Made by a program: the position numbers and the translations under genes
In this document: piece by piece, positions 11,515-22,903 of the stretch
How positions within the stretch are numbered: position 1 is the stretch's first letter
Layout of the letters: every line of letters starts with the position of its first letter
Notes under the pieces: model-generated
Seen by the model: the letters and a program-made list of their open reading frames with translations, nothing else
What the model was told of the DNA's origin: nothing
The model's database searches: none
Assembly: GCA_026120185.1 (NCBI GenBank)
Contig: JANUWF010002208.1
Location: 2,914,001-2,978,000, forward strand
Reading direction: 5' to 3'
DNA: 64,000 bases
Source of the DNA: Voacanga thouarsii
Taxonomy: Eukaryota > Streptophyta > Magnoliopsida > Gentianales > Apocynaceae

Positions 11515-13276
11515 TTGTTCTTGTTATACTTAATAATGGTATCAAAACTCTAGTTTAAATATTAATTAATCTTATTTGATCCATTATTAGCATAACTAAA
11601 TTACCATTTATTAGTATCCTATATTTATTAACTAGTCACTATTTTCTAAAAGAGAATATACATATAGTTTACTAGATATTATATGTGACATGAAGTTCAT
11701 TATCTATACAATTAGTATTTATACTATAAAGTACTAATGATTATTTTTATTGGCTAGTTAATCAAGAGCACAATATTTATCCATGTCAAAAATTGTTGCT
11801 GTCTGTTATTTAATTGTTATTTGGTGTTGCTATCAATAGTAGTTACTATTGCTAGTAGGAAATTTTGGATCTAGAATATATAGTTATGAATGCTCAGTAT
11901 TTTAGGATGCACCTTCATCTTTAACAAGCTATGATAAGCATAAAGATAGTAGTTGGACCAAACTGGCTGTTGACTTGCTTTTTCCAGTTGAACTCTTTTG
12001 ATGCTATGATAATGTAAGTATTGAAAGGGAATTTGCCATACTGGGTAGAACATAGGGGAATAGAGTTTTAAAAATGTTTATACACTAGTGATACAAGAGT
12101 TGTTGACCAATATTAACATGTACTTTGTATTTACTTCAGACGGGGCTAGGTATCTTTGATCTAGACATCGAGAGATTATATCGATGAGATTAAAAAAAAA
12201 GCAAATAAGTCCTTACATAAGCTGTTTGCTGAACTAAAGTGCTCTCACATGTCATATATGATGTTTACCGTAAAGTTATTCTTTGAGTTACAATTATAGA
12301 TATTATGTGCCTTCTGTCAAAACAAAATAGTTTTAAGCAAGCCAATGATTTTTCAAAACAAAATCTTAACTTTTCTTAAATCAGATTTTAAACTCAGACT
12401 TTTTAGAACCATAATTGCAATTTGAAGGTAACATATTTTGTTGAATTGTCCCTAAGTAGGGTAAATGTAACATTGAGTACTCAATAAGGTAGGTTGATTA
12501 GAGCTAACCTTGGAAGGATAGGGTAAGTCTCTTGGTGGAGGCCTCTATCAAGGGATAAAACTCCTTCTGGACAAGGTGACAGTTCTAGTTAGTCAAGCCG
12601 ATCTATGCTAGCAACTTAGTCCATGTGGACTATTTTTTTTTTTCAACATGGACAACTGGTAAGTTGAGGTGTAGAGATGGAGGAGTATCTTACCCAGTGG
12701 GTCGATCACCTACTTGTATTGTGATGTAGGGTTTCACAATACGCGGTCATAATATAGGATTTCATGACCATGGCTATGATGTAGAGTTTCATAGTTACTT
12801 ATATTCAAGTGGTTTATTTCTTAACAATGTTGAACTCTTCTATTTGAAATTCCAATAAAACACCACTCGTTGTTCAAAATTATTCATTTGCACTTGTAGA
12901 CTTTTGTTGTGGATTTTTCAAAACTGCATACATGAAATACTTCTTAAATTAACATGAGTACACACGAGACTTACTAAGAAATTTTTCTCACCACGTTTTA
13001 TGACACTTTTTTAGGACGATCCTGCTTTGATGATTGAGTTGCCTTGAAACTTAAAGATCTCAGTTGGATTTGTTATATTTATATCTTGGAGAGCTTTGCT
13101 TATTTATTTACTTTTTTCTAGACTAGTCTAAGTATTGTTTTGAGTTGTAAAAAGTTTTGAACCTTAGATATTTTTTCCAATTTTCTTTTACCTGATTATA
13201 AAGACCCCTTTTTCTAAGGATGTGGCGACATCTCTACCCCTTTTGGGGTACGTAGGTAGTGAGGTATTATATAACA

Positions 13277-13478
13277 AACATATTAAGTTGTCTCTTACTA
13301 ATGAGACTCTCCTATGACATTTTAAACTTGGTCATATTAATTTAAATAGGATTCAAAGACTTGTAAAAGAATGTCTTTTAAGTAACTTAAAGGTAAAACT
13401 CTTTCAAGTTTGCAAATCCTATTTAGAGGGTAAAATGACTAAAAGATCATTTCATTCAAAAACAAACAGAGCCAAGGA
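13277..13478 (+). pseudogene. Copia F GAG-pre-integrase segment
   Basis: The frame resumes after solo LTR I with 'LSLTNETLL', then 'HFKLGHINLNRIQRLVKE' (the HxxxGH.....L zinc-binding region preceding copia integrase), then 'VCKSYLEGKMTKRSF'. One Trp codon before His is now TGA. The sequence stops at 13478, where the LTR of gypsy B begins. In intact elements the integrase core would follow immediately. Confidence 0.85.
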
Positions 13479-13860
13479 CATAATACCCCTACCAAAAGTA
13501 ACAGCGGAAGCATACTAAAATTGGGTGTCGCCCTGTTCAGTTACATAGATAAGGGGTCTTTATAACGAAGAACCAAAAGAGTGACCAAGGCCCAGACTGA
13601 AACAAACAACTCATACTGTGAAACCCCAGTCAAAACCAACCTTAGAGTAAATGGGTTGAGGTGCATATCATATTTCATTGCGTGTTTAAATATATTTTTA
13701 TATGATTTTATGTGCATTGAATTTGAGTTTTATAGTCTAGAGGGCTTGATTATGACTATTGAGAGAGAAGGGCAAAATGGTAATTTTTGCTTGAGATGGA
13801 AAAAGGGAGATAGCTTGAGGATTGAATAGGAAAATATTTTTAGAGGGAAAATAAGAACAA

Positions 13861-13938
13861 GAGCTATCGTGATTTAGTGGTTAGAACCGTAGAATTAATT
13901 CTTGAGGTCATGGGTTCAAATTCCATCATAGGAGCTTT
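13861..13938 (+). other. tRNA-like module in LTR A2
   Basis: GATTTAGTGGTTAG (13871-13884) resembles an A box and GGTTCAAATTCC (13913-13924) a B box, with tRNA-like spacing. It lies about 250 bases inside the LTR. Flanking GAGCT-like sequences (13861 and 13932) could pair weakly as an acceptor remnant. It is not a functional tRNA. Confidence 0.65.
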
Positions 13939-15470
13939 AGCTTGGTTAAATTTTATTTTTGTTTAGGAAGTAATATTTTCGGCCTTATGAGCTTGGAGTA
14001 GGGTAGAAATGTTGTCCTAAGAAAGACATGATAGGAGTATCCTCATCCTACTCTTTTGCCTACACAAAATTCCTAAGGGGAAACCATTTCCTCTTGATCC
14101 TTAATTTTTCCTATTTCTCAATTCATTAGCTTGTTCAAATTGTTCAAGCCAATTTTATTCTAGAAAAATTTCAGCAATGTGCTGTGGCTTTGTAGGTTCA
14201 AAATGTCTTAGTAAGAGACATCTTATGGACCGAAACCATTGAAGAGGGGGAAAGGATTTCAAGTGAATTAAATTCCTTAGTGAACTTTCTAAAACCTTTA
14301 CTCTAACTAAGTTCATCTTCCTTCATGCATGGAACTGAAATTTTTCCCAGCTTTGTGTGCCTTCAAGGTGTCGAAATTCTTAGCCCTTATTCCCTCCCAA
14401 ATGCTGCCAAAAAATGGCCTTTTTGATCAGCTTAGAACTTGGATTTTTTTGGCCATTTTCGGACTGTACAAAAGCTGTGCAAAACCAAGAAAATTCCTGG
14501 GCAAATTCACAGCTTAGGAGGTCTGAAACCAAGCTGTTTTCTTCCATTTTTTGTTCAACATCTTAGCCACGTTTTCCCTCCATGAAGAAGGATGGAAACT
14601 AGCCTTGAAAAGCCCTGAAATACCCCTTCAAACTCTCTACAAACTGGCTGGAAAAGGGCAGCCAAAAACAGCCCAGAAAATTCCAGTAAGCAGCGAAATT
14701 CTGTGCAGGAATTTTCCAGCCATGGTTCCTAATTCATCCCTAGCCGAAACTCCATCATTCTTCTGCACAAATCACCCTTAAACCTTTAGTAACTGAACTC
14801 CATTATCCTCCTCAAGCTTCTACATGAAAATCCAGTCATGGCTACCTAAAAGATTTCCAAAAAAATTATGCCAGCATGATCTGATTTGGATACCAAAATT
14901 CCAGCCATCATGATTTAACAACTTTCCATAAAAAAGATCTCAAACAACCAGACCTTCCCTTCATCATTACACTTAGTATTTTCTGCCACCTTAAGCCCCC
15001 CTCAACCAGCATTCATCTGGCCGAAAGACTGCCAGCAATTCGGCCATGGAAGACTTCCAAAAGTTCTCCCATGATCAAAAGTATTTCATAATATTTAGTT
15101 TCCAAATTTGCTTCCCAAAAATATTCTTCAAGGATTTCATCAACTAACCTTTCCTTTTCCCTTCTAAACCAGAAAATCAGCCACCAAAACCCTTCAAGCA
15201 ATCGGCCAACCCTAATCTTTACAAAATTTCGACAGCTCCAATCCCAAAAGCTCTCTACTCTCTTCAACATCAAGAACACACAACACACCAAGAACACCTA
15301 CTCCTTCCTTTCACTCAATACTCTCTCAAATCACTTCAAACTCCTTCTAAAATTTCCAGATTGAACCTACTCACTGCCTTGAGTCCATCAATACCATTCT
15401 TAACATCAAACTCCAAAATCCAACTTGTTATTTTGGATCAAAAATCAGAAATTTTGTGAAGGCTCAAGAA

Positions 15471-15490
15471 CACCTTCAAGGTAGGTTTGT
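15471..15490 (+). promoter_or_regulatory. Splice-donor-like site in LTR A2
   Basis: ACCTTCAAG|GTAGGT fits the plant 5' splice consensus. It lies just after the C/T-rich region. The same position in the A1 and A3 LTRs reads CAAG|GTAAGC or CAAG|GTAACC. Confidence 0.45.
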
Positions 15491-15555
15491 TCTAACAACT
15501 TCATTTTCTCCAATCTTGATATCTAATGAATATAAATGCGAATCAACATACTAAT

Positions 15556-15558
<3 letters not shown>

Positions 15559-15593
<35 letters not shown>
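15559..15593. repeat. (CT)n microsatellite
   Basis: Perfect CT run of 35 bases. It is the cause of the Ser-Leu repeats in a short open frame at 15526-15741. The run is at the equivalent position to the (GA)n tracts of the A3 LTRs on the minus strand. Confidence 0.97.
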
Positions 15594-15595
<2 letters not shown>

Positions 15596-16325
15596 GGCCG
15601 AATCTCTCTCCTCTTGGCCGGATGGCTTCTTCTCCAATGGCCATGCTTTCTCCACCTTCCTTAGACAGATTTAGGCATCTAGGGGTTGTCAACCATTCGA
15701 AACTCCTTCAAGATATTCAGCAAGCAAGTAAGCCTTTTTAACCCTTCTTTTTAATTCTAGTTTCATGTCTCTAGGATGATGTTGACAGAAGATGGATTGT
15801 GGATAGGATTTAAGTATATATTGTTGAGGTTGAAGCATGAATGTATGTATGAATATGAAGGAGATGGGATTTACGCATGGATGGATTATCTTGGTTGATT
15901 GTATGATGATTTAAGGTTTAATGCATGTCTCCATGTCATAGGTAGTATTTGTGATGAAGTATGCTAGAGATTATGTCACATTTGGTGAATATGATTTATA
16001 TTCATGTTGGATTATTGAAGCCATGATCATATTTATGCCACTAGAGGTTAGATCATGTCTTGGTAAATTTAAATCTATGCTTATATGCATGATTTGGATG
16101 ATTTGATGAATTGAAGGATTGTGTATGTTCATGATTGTGGTTAGCCATAGAAGTATGATCATGATCTAGTTGTCCCTAAGTTAATTTTTATTTCATGAAT
16201 AAAATATTTCATAATATGATTTTGCTAGTAATTTTGAAAAAACCCTAGGAGGGGTAAATTTGGATTATTATATATAATAATGATATTTTAGTCAAATAAA
16301 TAATAACTTTTGCTAGAAAAATAGA

Positions 16326-16326
<1 letters not shown>

Positions 16327-16353
<27 letters not shown>
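16327..16353. repeat. (TA)n microsatellite
   Basis: Run of about 13 TA units in the AT-rich tail of solo LTR A2. Confidence 0.95.
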
Positions 16354-16358
<5 letters not shown>

Positions 16359-19300
16359 AATAATGAAATCAACTAAAGCCTTTTATGGAAATAATCATAA
16401 TTAGTAAAAAAATTTATTACTAAAAATTTAATTATTATCTTTTAATCAAACCCATTAAAAATTTATTTATTATTTTTCAAGCAAGACTCATTAAATTTAT
16501 TTTCAACTAATTTTAGTTATCAATTATTTTCTAACAACTAAATTATTAATAAATCATTATTTTTACCTAATACCACCTAGGACTCTTCATCAAATAAACT
16601 CTAAATTTTTCTTAACAAGATTTAAACCATCAACTTATTAGTACTTGTTTCTCAAAACATTAATTATTTTAAATATCAAATTAGGCTTAGCTTATAAACC
16701 TATTTATTTAAAGTTTGGCCTTAAAGCTTGGGACACTAGGATCATGGTGGTAAGGAGTTGAGTTGTTTTAAATTGAGAAGGTGGATTTTGGCTTGAGTTT
16801 GATTATGGTTTGTATTTGCCCATGTGGGGTTAGGTCAGCTGTTGGAGACCTTATATTGTGAGCAAGAATTAGGTAAGCTCCTGCATAAAACCTGATTGAT
16901 GAAACATGTTTATTATGGCAAGCTAATGTAGAGTGCATGGACACTCAATTTTGCAAGGGCAATTGAGGATTAACTTCTTACCTATTTCAAACAAACAATT
17001 TATTTGAAAATTAATAAGCAAATTTACTCAATCTCAAAACTCTTTCCAAAACTGATTTTGATAAAGACTTTGGGAACCCTTAATTGCCATTTTCAGGTGG
17101 AACAGTGTTTTGTTCATTTTATCCCAAGTGGAAAATGTCGTTGAGTACTCAATAAGGGTGGACTACTAGGGCTAGTCTTTGAGGGGTTAGGGTAAGTCTC
17201 TCAGTAGGTGGCCACCTCTGAGGGGTGAGTTCTTCCCAGATAGGACGTCAGTTCAGTAGGTCGTGTCGGTCAGAGCTAGCAGTGTTTTCTTTCAGTTAAG
17301 TGACTGTGTTTTGTTAAAATGGACACCCGGTTGCTGTTTGGGTATAGAGAATGAGGAGTATCTTGCCCAGTAGTTCGATCACCTACTTTTGTCAGTCTGC
17401 ATAAAGTGTGGCATTCTGACCGGCGGTATGCACAAAGTGTGGCATGCTGACCATGCGGTTATGGGGCCTAACGTGTGGTAACCCATGATCATTTCTTTTG
17501 AGTGATTGATTTTATTGATTATTTATGGTTGGAAAAGCTAAAACATCACTCTTGCTTTTGACTAATGTTTATTGCTTGCCAATGATCTCTTATAAAGAAT
17601 TTTATACTTTACATTCACAAACTGTTTTCTCGCGACACTTAAGCACACACGGATTTACTGAGATTTCTGTCTCACCACCATTTTTTATCATGATTTCAAG
17701 TCGATCCTACTATGGGGATGAGTAGCTAGATATTGCCTGCTTTGGAAGATTTTCTGATAATTTATTTTGTATAATGTTTGGGGAGATGAGAGTGGATAAA
17801 CTTTACTATGGATTTGTTGTGATATTCTTGGATTTATTGTTGGGATGTAATAAATTTTAAATTCAAGTATCATTTTTATTTCGCTATTTTATTTGTGTGA
17901 CCTAGTTATAAAGACCATTGTCCTTTAGACGGGGTGACACCCCCGGCCCTAGCGGGCCTAGGTAGCAGGGTGTTACACATACTAATGGTCATTTACAAAT
18001 ATAATAGAGAATCTTGTACATGCAATCTCCATATTGCATTGGTAATAAAAATACATAATCAAAAAAGAAAGTGTCTGGAGTTAGACTGCTATCACTGTGG
18101 TATCGTTTCCCTATCTGTAGGTCTGTTCAACTCCGGATCCTACAAAACAGTAAGATAAAAGACATGTAGGAGTAAAAAATTACCCAGTGAGTCCCGTGTG
18201 TGCTAGTGTTTTACAAAAAAATAGACAAAGTAAAGCAATATTGTGTTTTTGTCCCTAAAAAGGCACTACAGAAAGGTTTCTTTTCCTTTTTCCACTGAAA
18301 TCAATTCCAAAACTCTCTAAAGAAGAGTTTATTCAGAATTCAATCATTTTTGAAAAAATGTGTTTTAATTTCAAATCATTGCCCCAATTTCCATATCACA
18401 GGCACTTCACCAACAGAATGTCGGCCTACATGCAAAGCTTACAAGTTTTCACCTTCAGCGCCACCTCTCATTGTGTATAGACCGCAGTCAATAGCACTCA
18501 ACGGTGCGTCACTCGGAAGGTAAGTATACCGCAGCGTACTACCAAGAATAAATAATAAGTATATCGCATCATACAAAGTGTACCACAAAACACTAAATAT
18601 TTTACTTGCCACCATAGGCCAAGGGGTCCCAATCCTGATGTCATTCACCATCGAGGCGGTAAGGAGTCAAACGCTACCGAGTGTCCCCGCCCGATATTCA
18701 GCAAACGACTCTTAAACAATATGCCCGCAGGCATCAGGCAATTGACAAGTGCTAAATGGTTAGCCAAGATGCTCATCTCAACGTCCTATCACCCTATTTA
18801 GAGTAAGACAAACCCTAGAACTACCTAGGTTACTTGAAGTCATCTATCTCTAACATGAACTAGTACAAAGATCAAAGTTCGTATTGAGTACTCAACGTTA
18901 CCAATACTAACCTCTACTGGCTGATCAGGCCAGAGGGTTATTTATTCCCATAAGATTTCCAAATCAAACATATTTGGGACCAAAATATCATTTTTAGAAA
19001 TAGATCCCACTGACTCGCAAGTCAAATAATTATTCCCATAGGCTTCATAGAGCTAATCAGTTCATTTTATAGGCACACCAGGCCAACAAAGTAGTTTTCA
19101 GGATCAAAATATCATTTTTCAAAAGTCAATCTCATACCAAGAGATCATTTTCCAAAACCATGGCAAAATAGAGTGAAAAGTTCTTTTCGCACATTAAAAC
19201 AAGTTTTCATGAGTATTTAGGTCATTTTGCCCGTACTCAATAACAAAAGTAATTTTCAATAGTATTCGGGTCATTTTACCCTTACTCGATTTGAAAGATA

Positions 19301-21847
19301 TTCACAAAAATTTCAATAAGGATATTTCGGTCATTTATCGAATACCCGATTCCAAAAGTTTTCATAAAACATTTCAATAAGGACATACGGATTATTTTCC
19401 AAATACTTGATTTTCAAAGGAATTTATTTCAAAAAATCCAGAATTCTAAACCTAAAAAAAATGATTATATTGAAAGTTTCCAATCACGTTTCCATAAAAT
19501 GTTCTAATAAGCGCATTCTAGTTAATTTGTGAATACCCGATTCTAAAAATTATTATTTTTTGAAAATTTCAAGTATTCAATCCAAAAATGACTAAATTCA
19601 CAAAATCCGTGCTTTAATCATCCGTTAAGGTTTCTAAGCTAATCATGAGTTCATTCGAGTCCAAAATGGCATAAAATAAATCTTGCTCAGAAAAACCTTA
19701 AGCATATTTAGAGATTTCCAAAACGGTGTAGAATGTAGCATTTTTTGGAAAAATAAAGCATACTAGCTTTCAAAAGGTTTTAGAAGTCAGAGGAACTCAC
19801 CTCGTGTCCTATATAAGCTTTTATCGTTCACGCCATTCGACTACCGTTTTCAAGGTTTCCAACGTGTCATTGGCCATTTACCGATGAACCTATATCAAAC
19901 ATTATTTTTATATTTAGTTGGGTTTGGTTAAAAAGTAGTTGACGGTTAGCTAACATTTAAGAAAACACACAATGCCATTCATGTCATTTTTTCGCCTTTT
20001 ATTCAATTCTTCCATTTTCCTTTTTCCATATCCTTCCTCTCTTCATGAACATGGAATTACCTTCATGTTTCTCATTCATTTCATCCCAAAATCACACAAT
20101 TTATCCTTCTTAAGTTCATTCATTTCCTAACGGAAATTCTGGAATTTCTATTCTTGAAACACGATTTTGTTTTGTACATAACTCTCAATCCACAACTCCG
20201 ATTAGGTTCTATAATATATCAAAATAATCATAAGACTATTAACTTTAATTCTATGCAAGCCCTTTTATGAGTTCAGATTTCTGTGACACAATTAGAGATA
20301 AAAACAGCCCCAGCAGTTTGTCCTAACTCAACCATTCATGTTATCCTTTGATTTCTTTTAACCTTTAACACCTTGAGAACATTAGATTCATTCAATTTTC
20401 CCTTCAAATCATCTTTGATCCTTCAATTTTTAGATTCTAACAACTCATAAAAGTCTTGTTTATTCAACACAAATTTACTTCCTTCAATCAAAAGTTAGCA
20501 TAATTTATCCTTCTAAGCAAGTAATTCCCATTTTCATTCCATTTTTTATTATCATCTTATCAACCAAGATCAACCCTTCAAACAACCATGAATATTCATT
20601 CCTTCATCACACAAAATATTATCCTTAAATCCCTTAGGCAGCCGGCACATATAATCACACACAAATTTCACAAACAAAGTTTCAGTACGCTAACTTTTGA
20701 TCTAAAATCAAGACATGAAAATCATATTTTCATGTTAAAATTAACATCAAAATAATTACTATTCAGCCAACAGCAACTTTAATTCTAGCAAGATATGGTT
20801 TTACTGTGTATGTAGAGTTCTTTGGTATGATTTGCTCCAAAAATCTCTCAAGAACATACACACTACACTAAGAACACACACTATTCACCTTTTCCCTCTC
20901 TTTTGCTAATTTCTTTTGATTTATTTTTATCTCATTTTCCCTTCCAAGGTTACCAAAATTCTGGCTATTTTTCAACCTTCTCACTGCCACAATTCATTAG
21001 AATTTTAGCCAAGTAATTTTTAATTCAATTAATTGTATGGTGGTTTTTATGTAGGTATGTTCTAATCACAAAATTACACACCATTTCCCTTAATTTTCTT
21101 TCTTAAATTTTCTCTTCTCTCTATTCTTGTGGCTGCCGATTTTCTGGCTATTTTTCCAGCCATTCCACCCCCTTTACATGAAAAAATCTTGGACAAATAA
21201 ATTGAGCAAGGTATTAATTAAATGGCTCCACAAATGATGTGGTCCAATCACAATTAAACACATTATTCTTTTATTTATTTTGTAATTCCTTAATTCCATA
21301 TGTCTTGCAAGAATTCTTCATGCAACCTCTCATAAGTTGACACATGTCCATGGCTATCAATCACAAAATGCCACACGTACTATTTCTTTTAACCGTGATT
21401 TCACTTTTTCTCTGAAATAATTAAAATTCGGGTCCAAAATGCAAAAATATTTTACTTTACCATTCGACTCCAAAAATTTTGCTGAATCCATTGATAATAC
21501 TTAAATTCTTCAATTATTTCTCAGCTTAGTCAAATTCGCGGTCAAAATAATGAAAATGCCCCTAATAACCCAAATACTTTAATTCACAACAAAACGTGCA
21601 TTTCATCGCACTAATCAATTTCCATTTTCAGCGTACCCTCAAATTCTTATTTTATTAACAATAGCAGTCTCTAAAGATTTAGGATACAGGTAAAACAAAT
21701 CTAATAATTACATTCAGGTCCCAACAAAATGCTATTATACCAAAATATTCGCTTCATTATACTGATCGCCTTTTGTTCTGGCCATTGATACAAATTCTCA
21801 CCATATTACAATTAGTAGTCAATCGAATGTTAAAATACAGACTATTA

Positions 21848-21860
21848 CAATCTCCCCTCC
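21848..21860 (-). promoter_or_regulatory. Polypurine tract of gypsy B
   Basis: On the minus strand GGAGGGGAGAT lies immediately before the LTR start TGTAATAG. It primes plus-strand DNA synthesis and fixes B as a minus-strand element whose 3' LTR is the one at 13479-21847. Confidence 0.85.
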
Positions 21861-22898
21861 TTACAAAAATTTCGTCCTTAAAATTGGTTTACACCTAGAA
21901 TAATTTTGAATACTTTTTCAACATCTTCGCTTTTGTTTCCCAAGTCGCATTTTGCACTGGACGATGATTTCGTAACACTTTTACAAGTGGAATTTTCTTA
22001 TTCCGCAATTCCTTTTCAACATACTCCAAGATCTTAATAAGTTTTTCCTCATACTTCAATAGGCTCTTCGTTCAAAACGTGTGCAGGATCAGCTACATAC
22101 TTCCGAAGTTGGGAGACATGGAATACATTGTGAATATCTTGAAACTCTGCTAGTAACTCCAATTGATAAGCCACCTTCCCAATCCTTTCGACAATAATGA
22201 ATGGTCCAACATACCTAGGTGACAACTTCTTCCCTTATCCTTTAGTTCCCAATTGCCATTGTGAAGTCAACTTCAAGAATACATAATCTCATTCTACAAA
22301 CTCCAAATTTCTTCTGTGTTGATCTACGTAGCTTTTCTATCTACTTTGAGCTACCTCCAACTTGACTTTGATCATTTCCATAGCTTGTCGAACTTTTTCA
22401 AGATCAAAAGCATCCTGCTCACCCGTTCTTCATCCTAAACTTTCCCAATACAATAGAGATTGATATTTCCTTCCATATAAGGTTTCAAACGAGGCCATTC
22501 AAATTGTAGATTGATAACTATTATTGTATGCGAATTCTGCATATATCAAATTATAAATCCACTTAGTTCCAAAATCCAAGGCGTAGGCCCACAACATGTC
22601 TTCCAAGACTCTGTTCACTCACTCAATCTATCCATCCGTCTGTGGTTGCGCTGCTGTACTGAACTTTAATGTTGTCCCATATCTCTGCTGCAATTTAGTC
22701 CAAAACTTCGAGGTAAATCTAGGACCTCGATCTGACATAATACTAAAGGGTACTCCATGCAATCTGATTACTTCCTCCATATAAATCTTACTTAAGTTCT
22801 CTAAAGAATCCCGCTAGTTGATGGGAATAAAATGAGCAGACTTAGTCAGTCGATTCACTATCACCCATATGGTGTCTCACTGTCCTACTGTCATGGGT
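21861..22898 (-). pseudogene. Gypsy B integrase C-half and chromodomain-like tail
   Basis: Read on the minus strand from 22898 downward this is the second part of a Ty3/gypsy integrase, recognisable through its match in layout to the A1 integrase. A Ser-Asp region occurs at about 22720-22745 and a 'QTDGQ.ER' equivalent at about 22620-22650. The last about 60 codons (about 21900-22080) form a chromodomain-like tail with 'EPIEV', 'KKIPLVKVLRN' and 'NATWE', ending in a stop near 21903. Chromodomain tails direct chromovirus integration. Stops and frame changes are numerous. It is separated from the N-terminal integrase (24892-25362) by solo LTR C1. Confidence 0.75.
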
Positions 22899-22903
22899 AA
22901 TCC

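Larger units (their letters stand above)
8730..13271 (+). mobile_element. Solo LTR I (4.5 kb, gypsy chromovirus-like)
   Basis: It starts TGTAAAACCCC and ends GGTATTATA, a decayed form of the GGTGTTACA end seen in LTR families A and E. It is flanked by TAATA (8725-8729) and TAACA (13272-13276), one mismatch. Removing it with one duplication restores the copia F frame from '...ESN' into 'KHIKLSLTNETLL'. It shares landmarks with the A LTRs in the same order: tRNA-like module near the start, C/T-rich promoter-like region around 10.4-10.7 kb, and the TTATAAAGACCCCTT module near the end. No internal genes remain, so it is a solo LTR of a related but diverged family. Confidence 0.85.
2963..13478 (+). 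mobile_element. Ty1/copia retrotransposon F, 5' part
   Basis: Plus-strand copia element with a 5' LTR beginning TGTTAGACATGCCC, a degenerate initiator-Met primer site after it, gag with a CCHC knuckle, a protease-like region, and the GAG-pre-integrase segment up to 13478. It is inserted into older copia G, contains solo LTRs H and I, and is terminated at 13479 by the LTR of gypsy element B. Integrase core, RT, RNase H and 3' LTR are absent from the window and should lie beyond B. All ORFs are broken, so the element is dead. The gag resembles the UBN2-type gag of plant copia elements, which is family knowledge rather than a search result. Confidence 0.8.
13617..17977 (+). mobile_element. Solo LTR A2 (4361 bp) with perfect TSD CATAC
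   Basis: It begins TGTGAAACCCC and ends GGGTGTTACA, the same ends as the A1 and A3 LTRs but on the plus strand. Flanks are CATAC at 13612-13616 and CATAC at 17978-17982. The matching LTR of B at 42501-42520 shows the unoccupied site with one CATAC (42509-42513). No internal region remains. Inside are a tRNA-like module, a long C/T-rich region (about 14300-15480), a (CT)n microsatellite, a splice-donor-like site and an AT-rich tail ending in the TTATAAAGACC module. It was formed by insertion of an A-family element into B followed by LTR-LTR recombination. Confidence 0.95.
13479..21847 (-). repeat. 3' LTR of gypsy element B, split by solo LTR A2
   Basis: The low-coordinate end reads (CA)TAATACCCC, matching TGTAATACCCC at 42376 with the terminal TG changed to CA. 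The high end reads ...GACTATTACA followed by a polypurine tract on the minus strand. Removing A2 and one CATAC leaves about 4.0 kb. The body (17983-21660) is collinear with 42509-45538 except for an extra segment of about 690 bp (roughly 18975-19645) missing from the other copy. No protein similarity lies inside. Confidence 0.85.

Noticed and set aside
11336..11533. 65-codon open frame with a long poly-Tyr run
   Set aside because: It is the translation of the (ATT)n(ACT)n microsatellite in solo LTR I.
13861..13938. A functional tRNA gene
   Set aside because: Boxes are imperfect, no convincing anticodon or acceptor stem forms, and the sequence is shared by all LTR copies.
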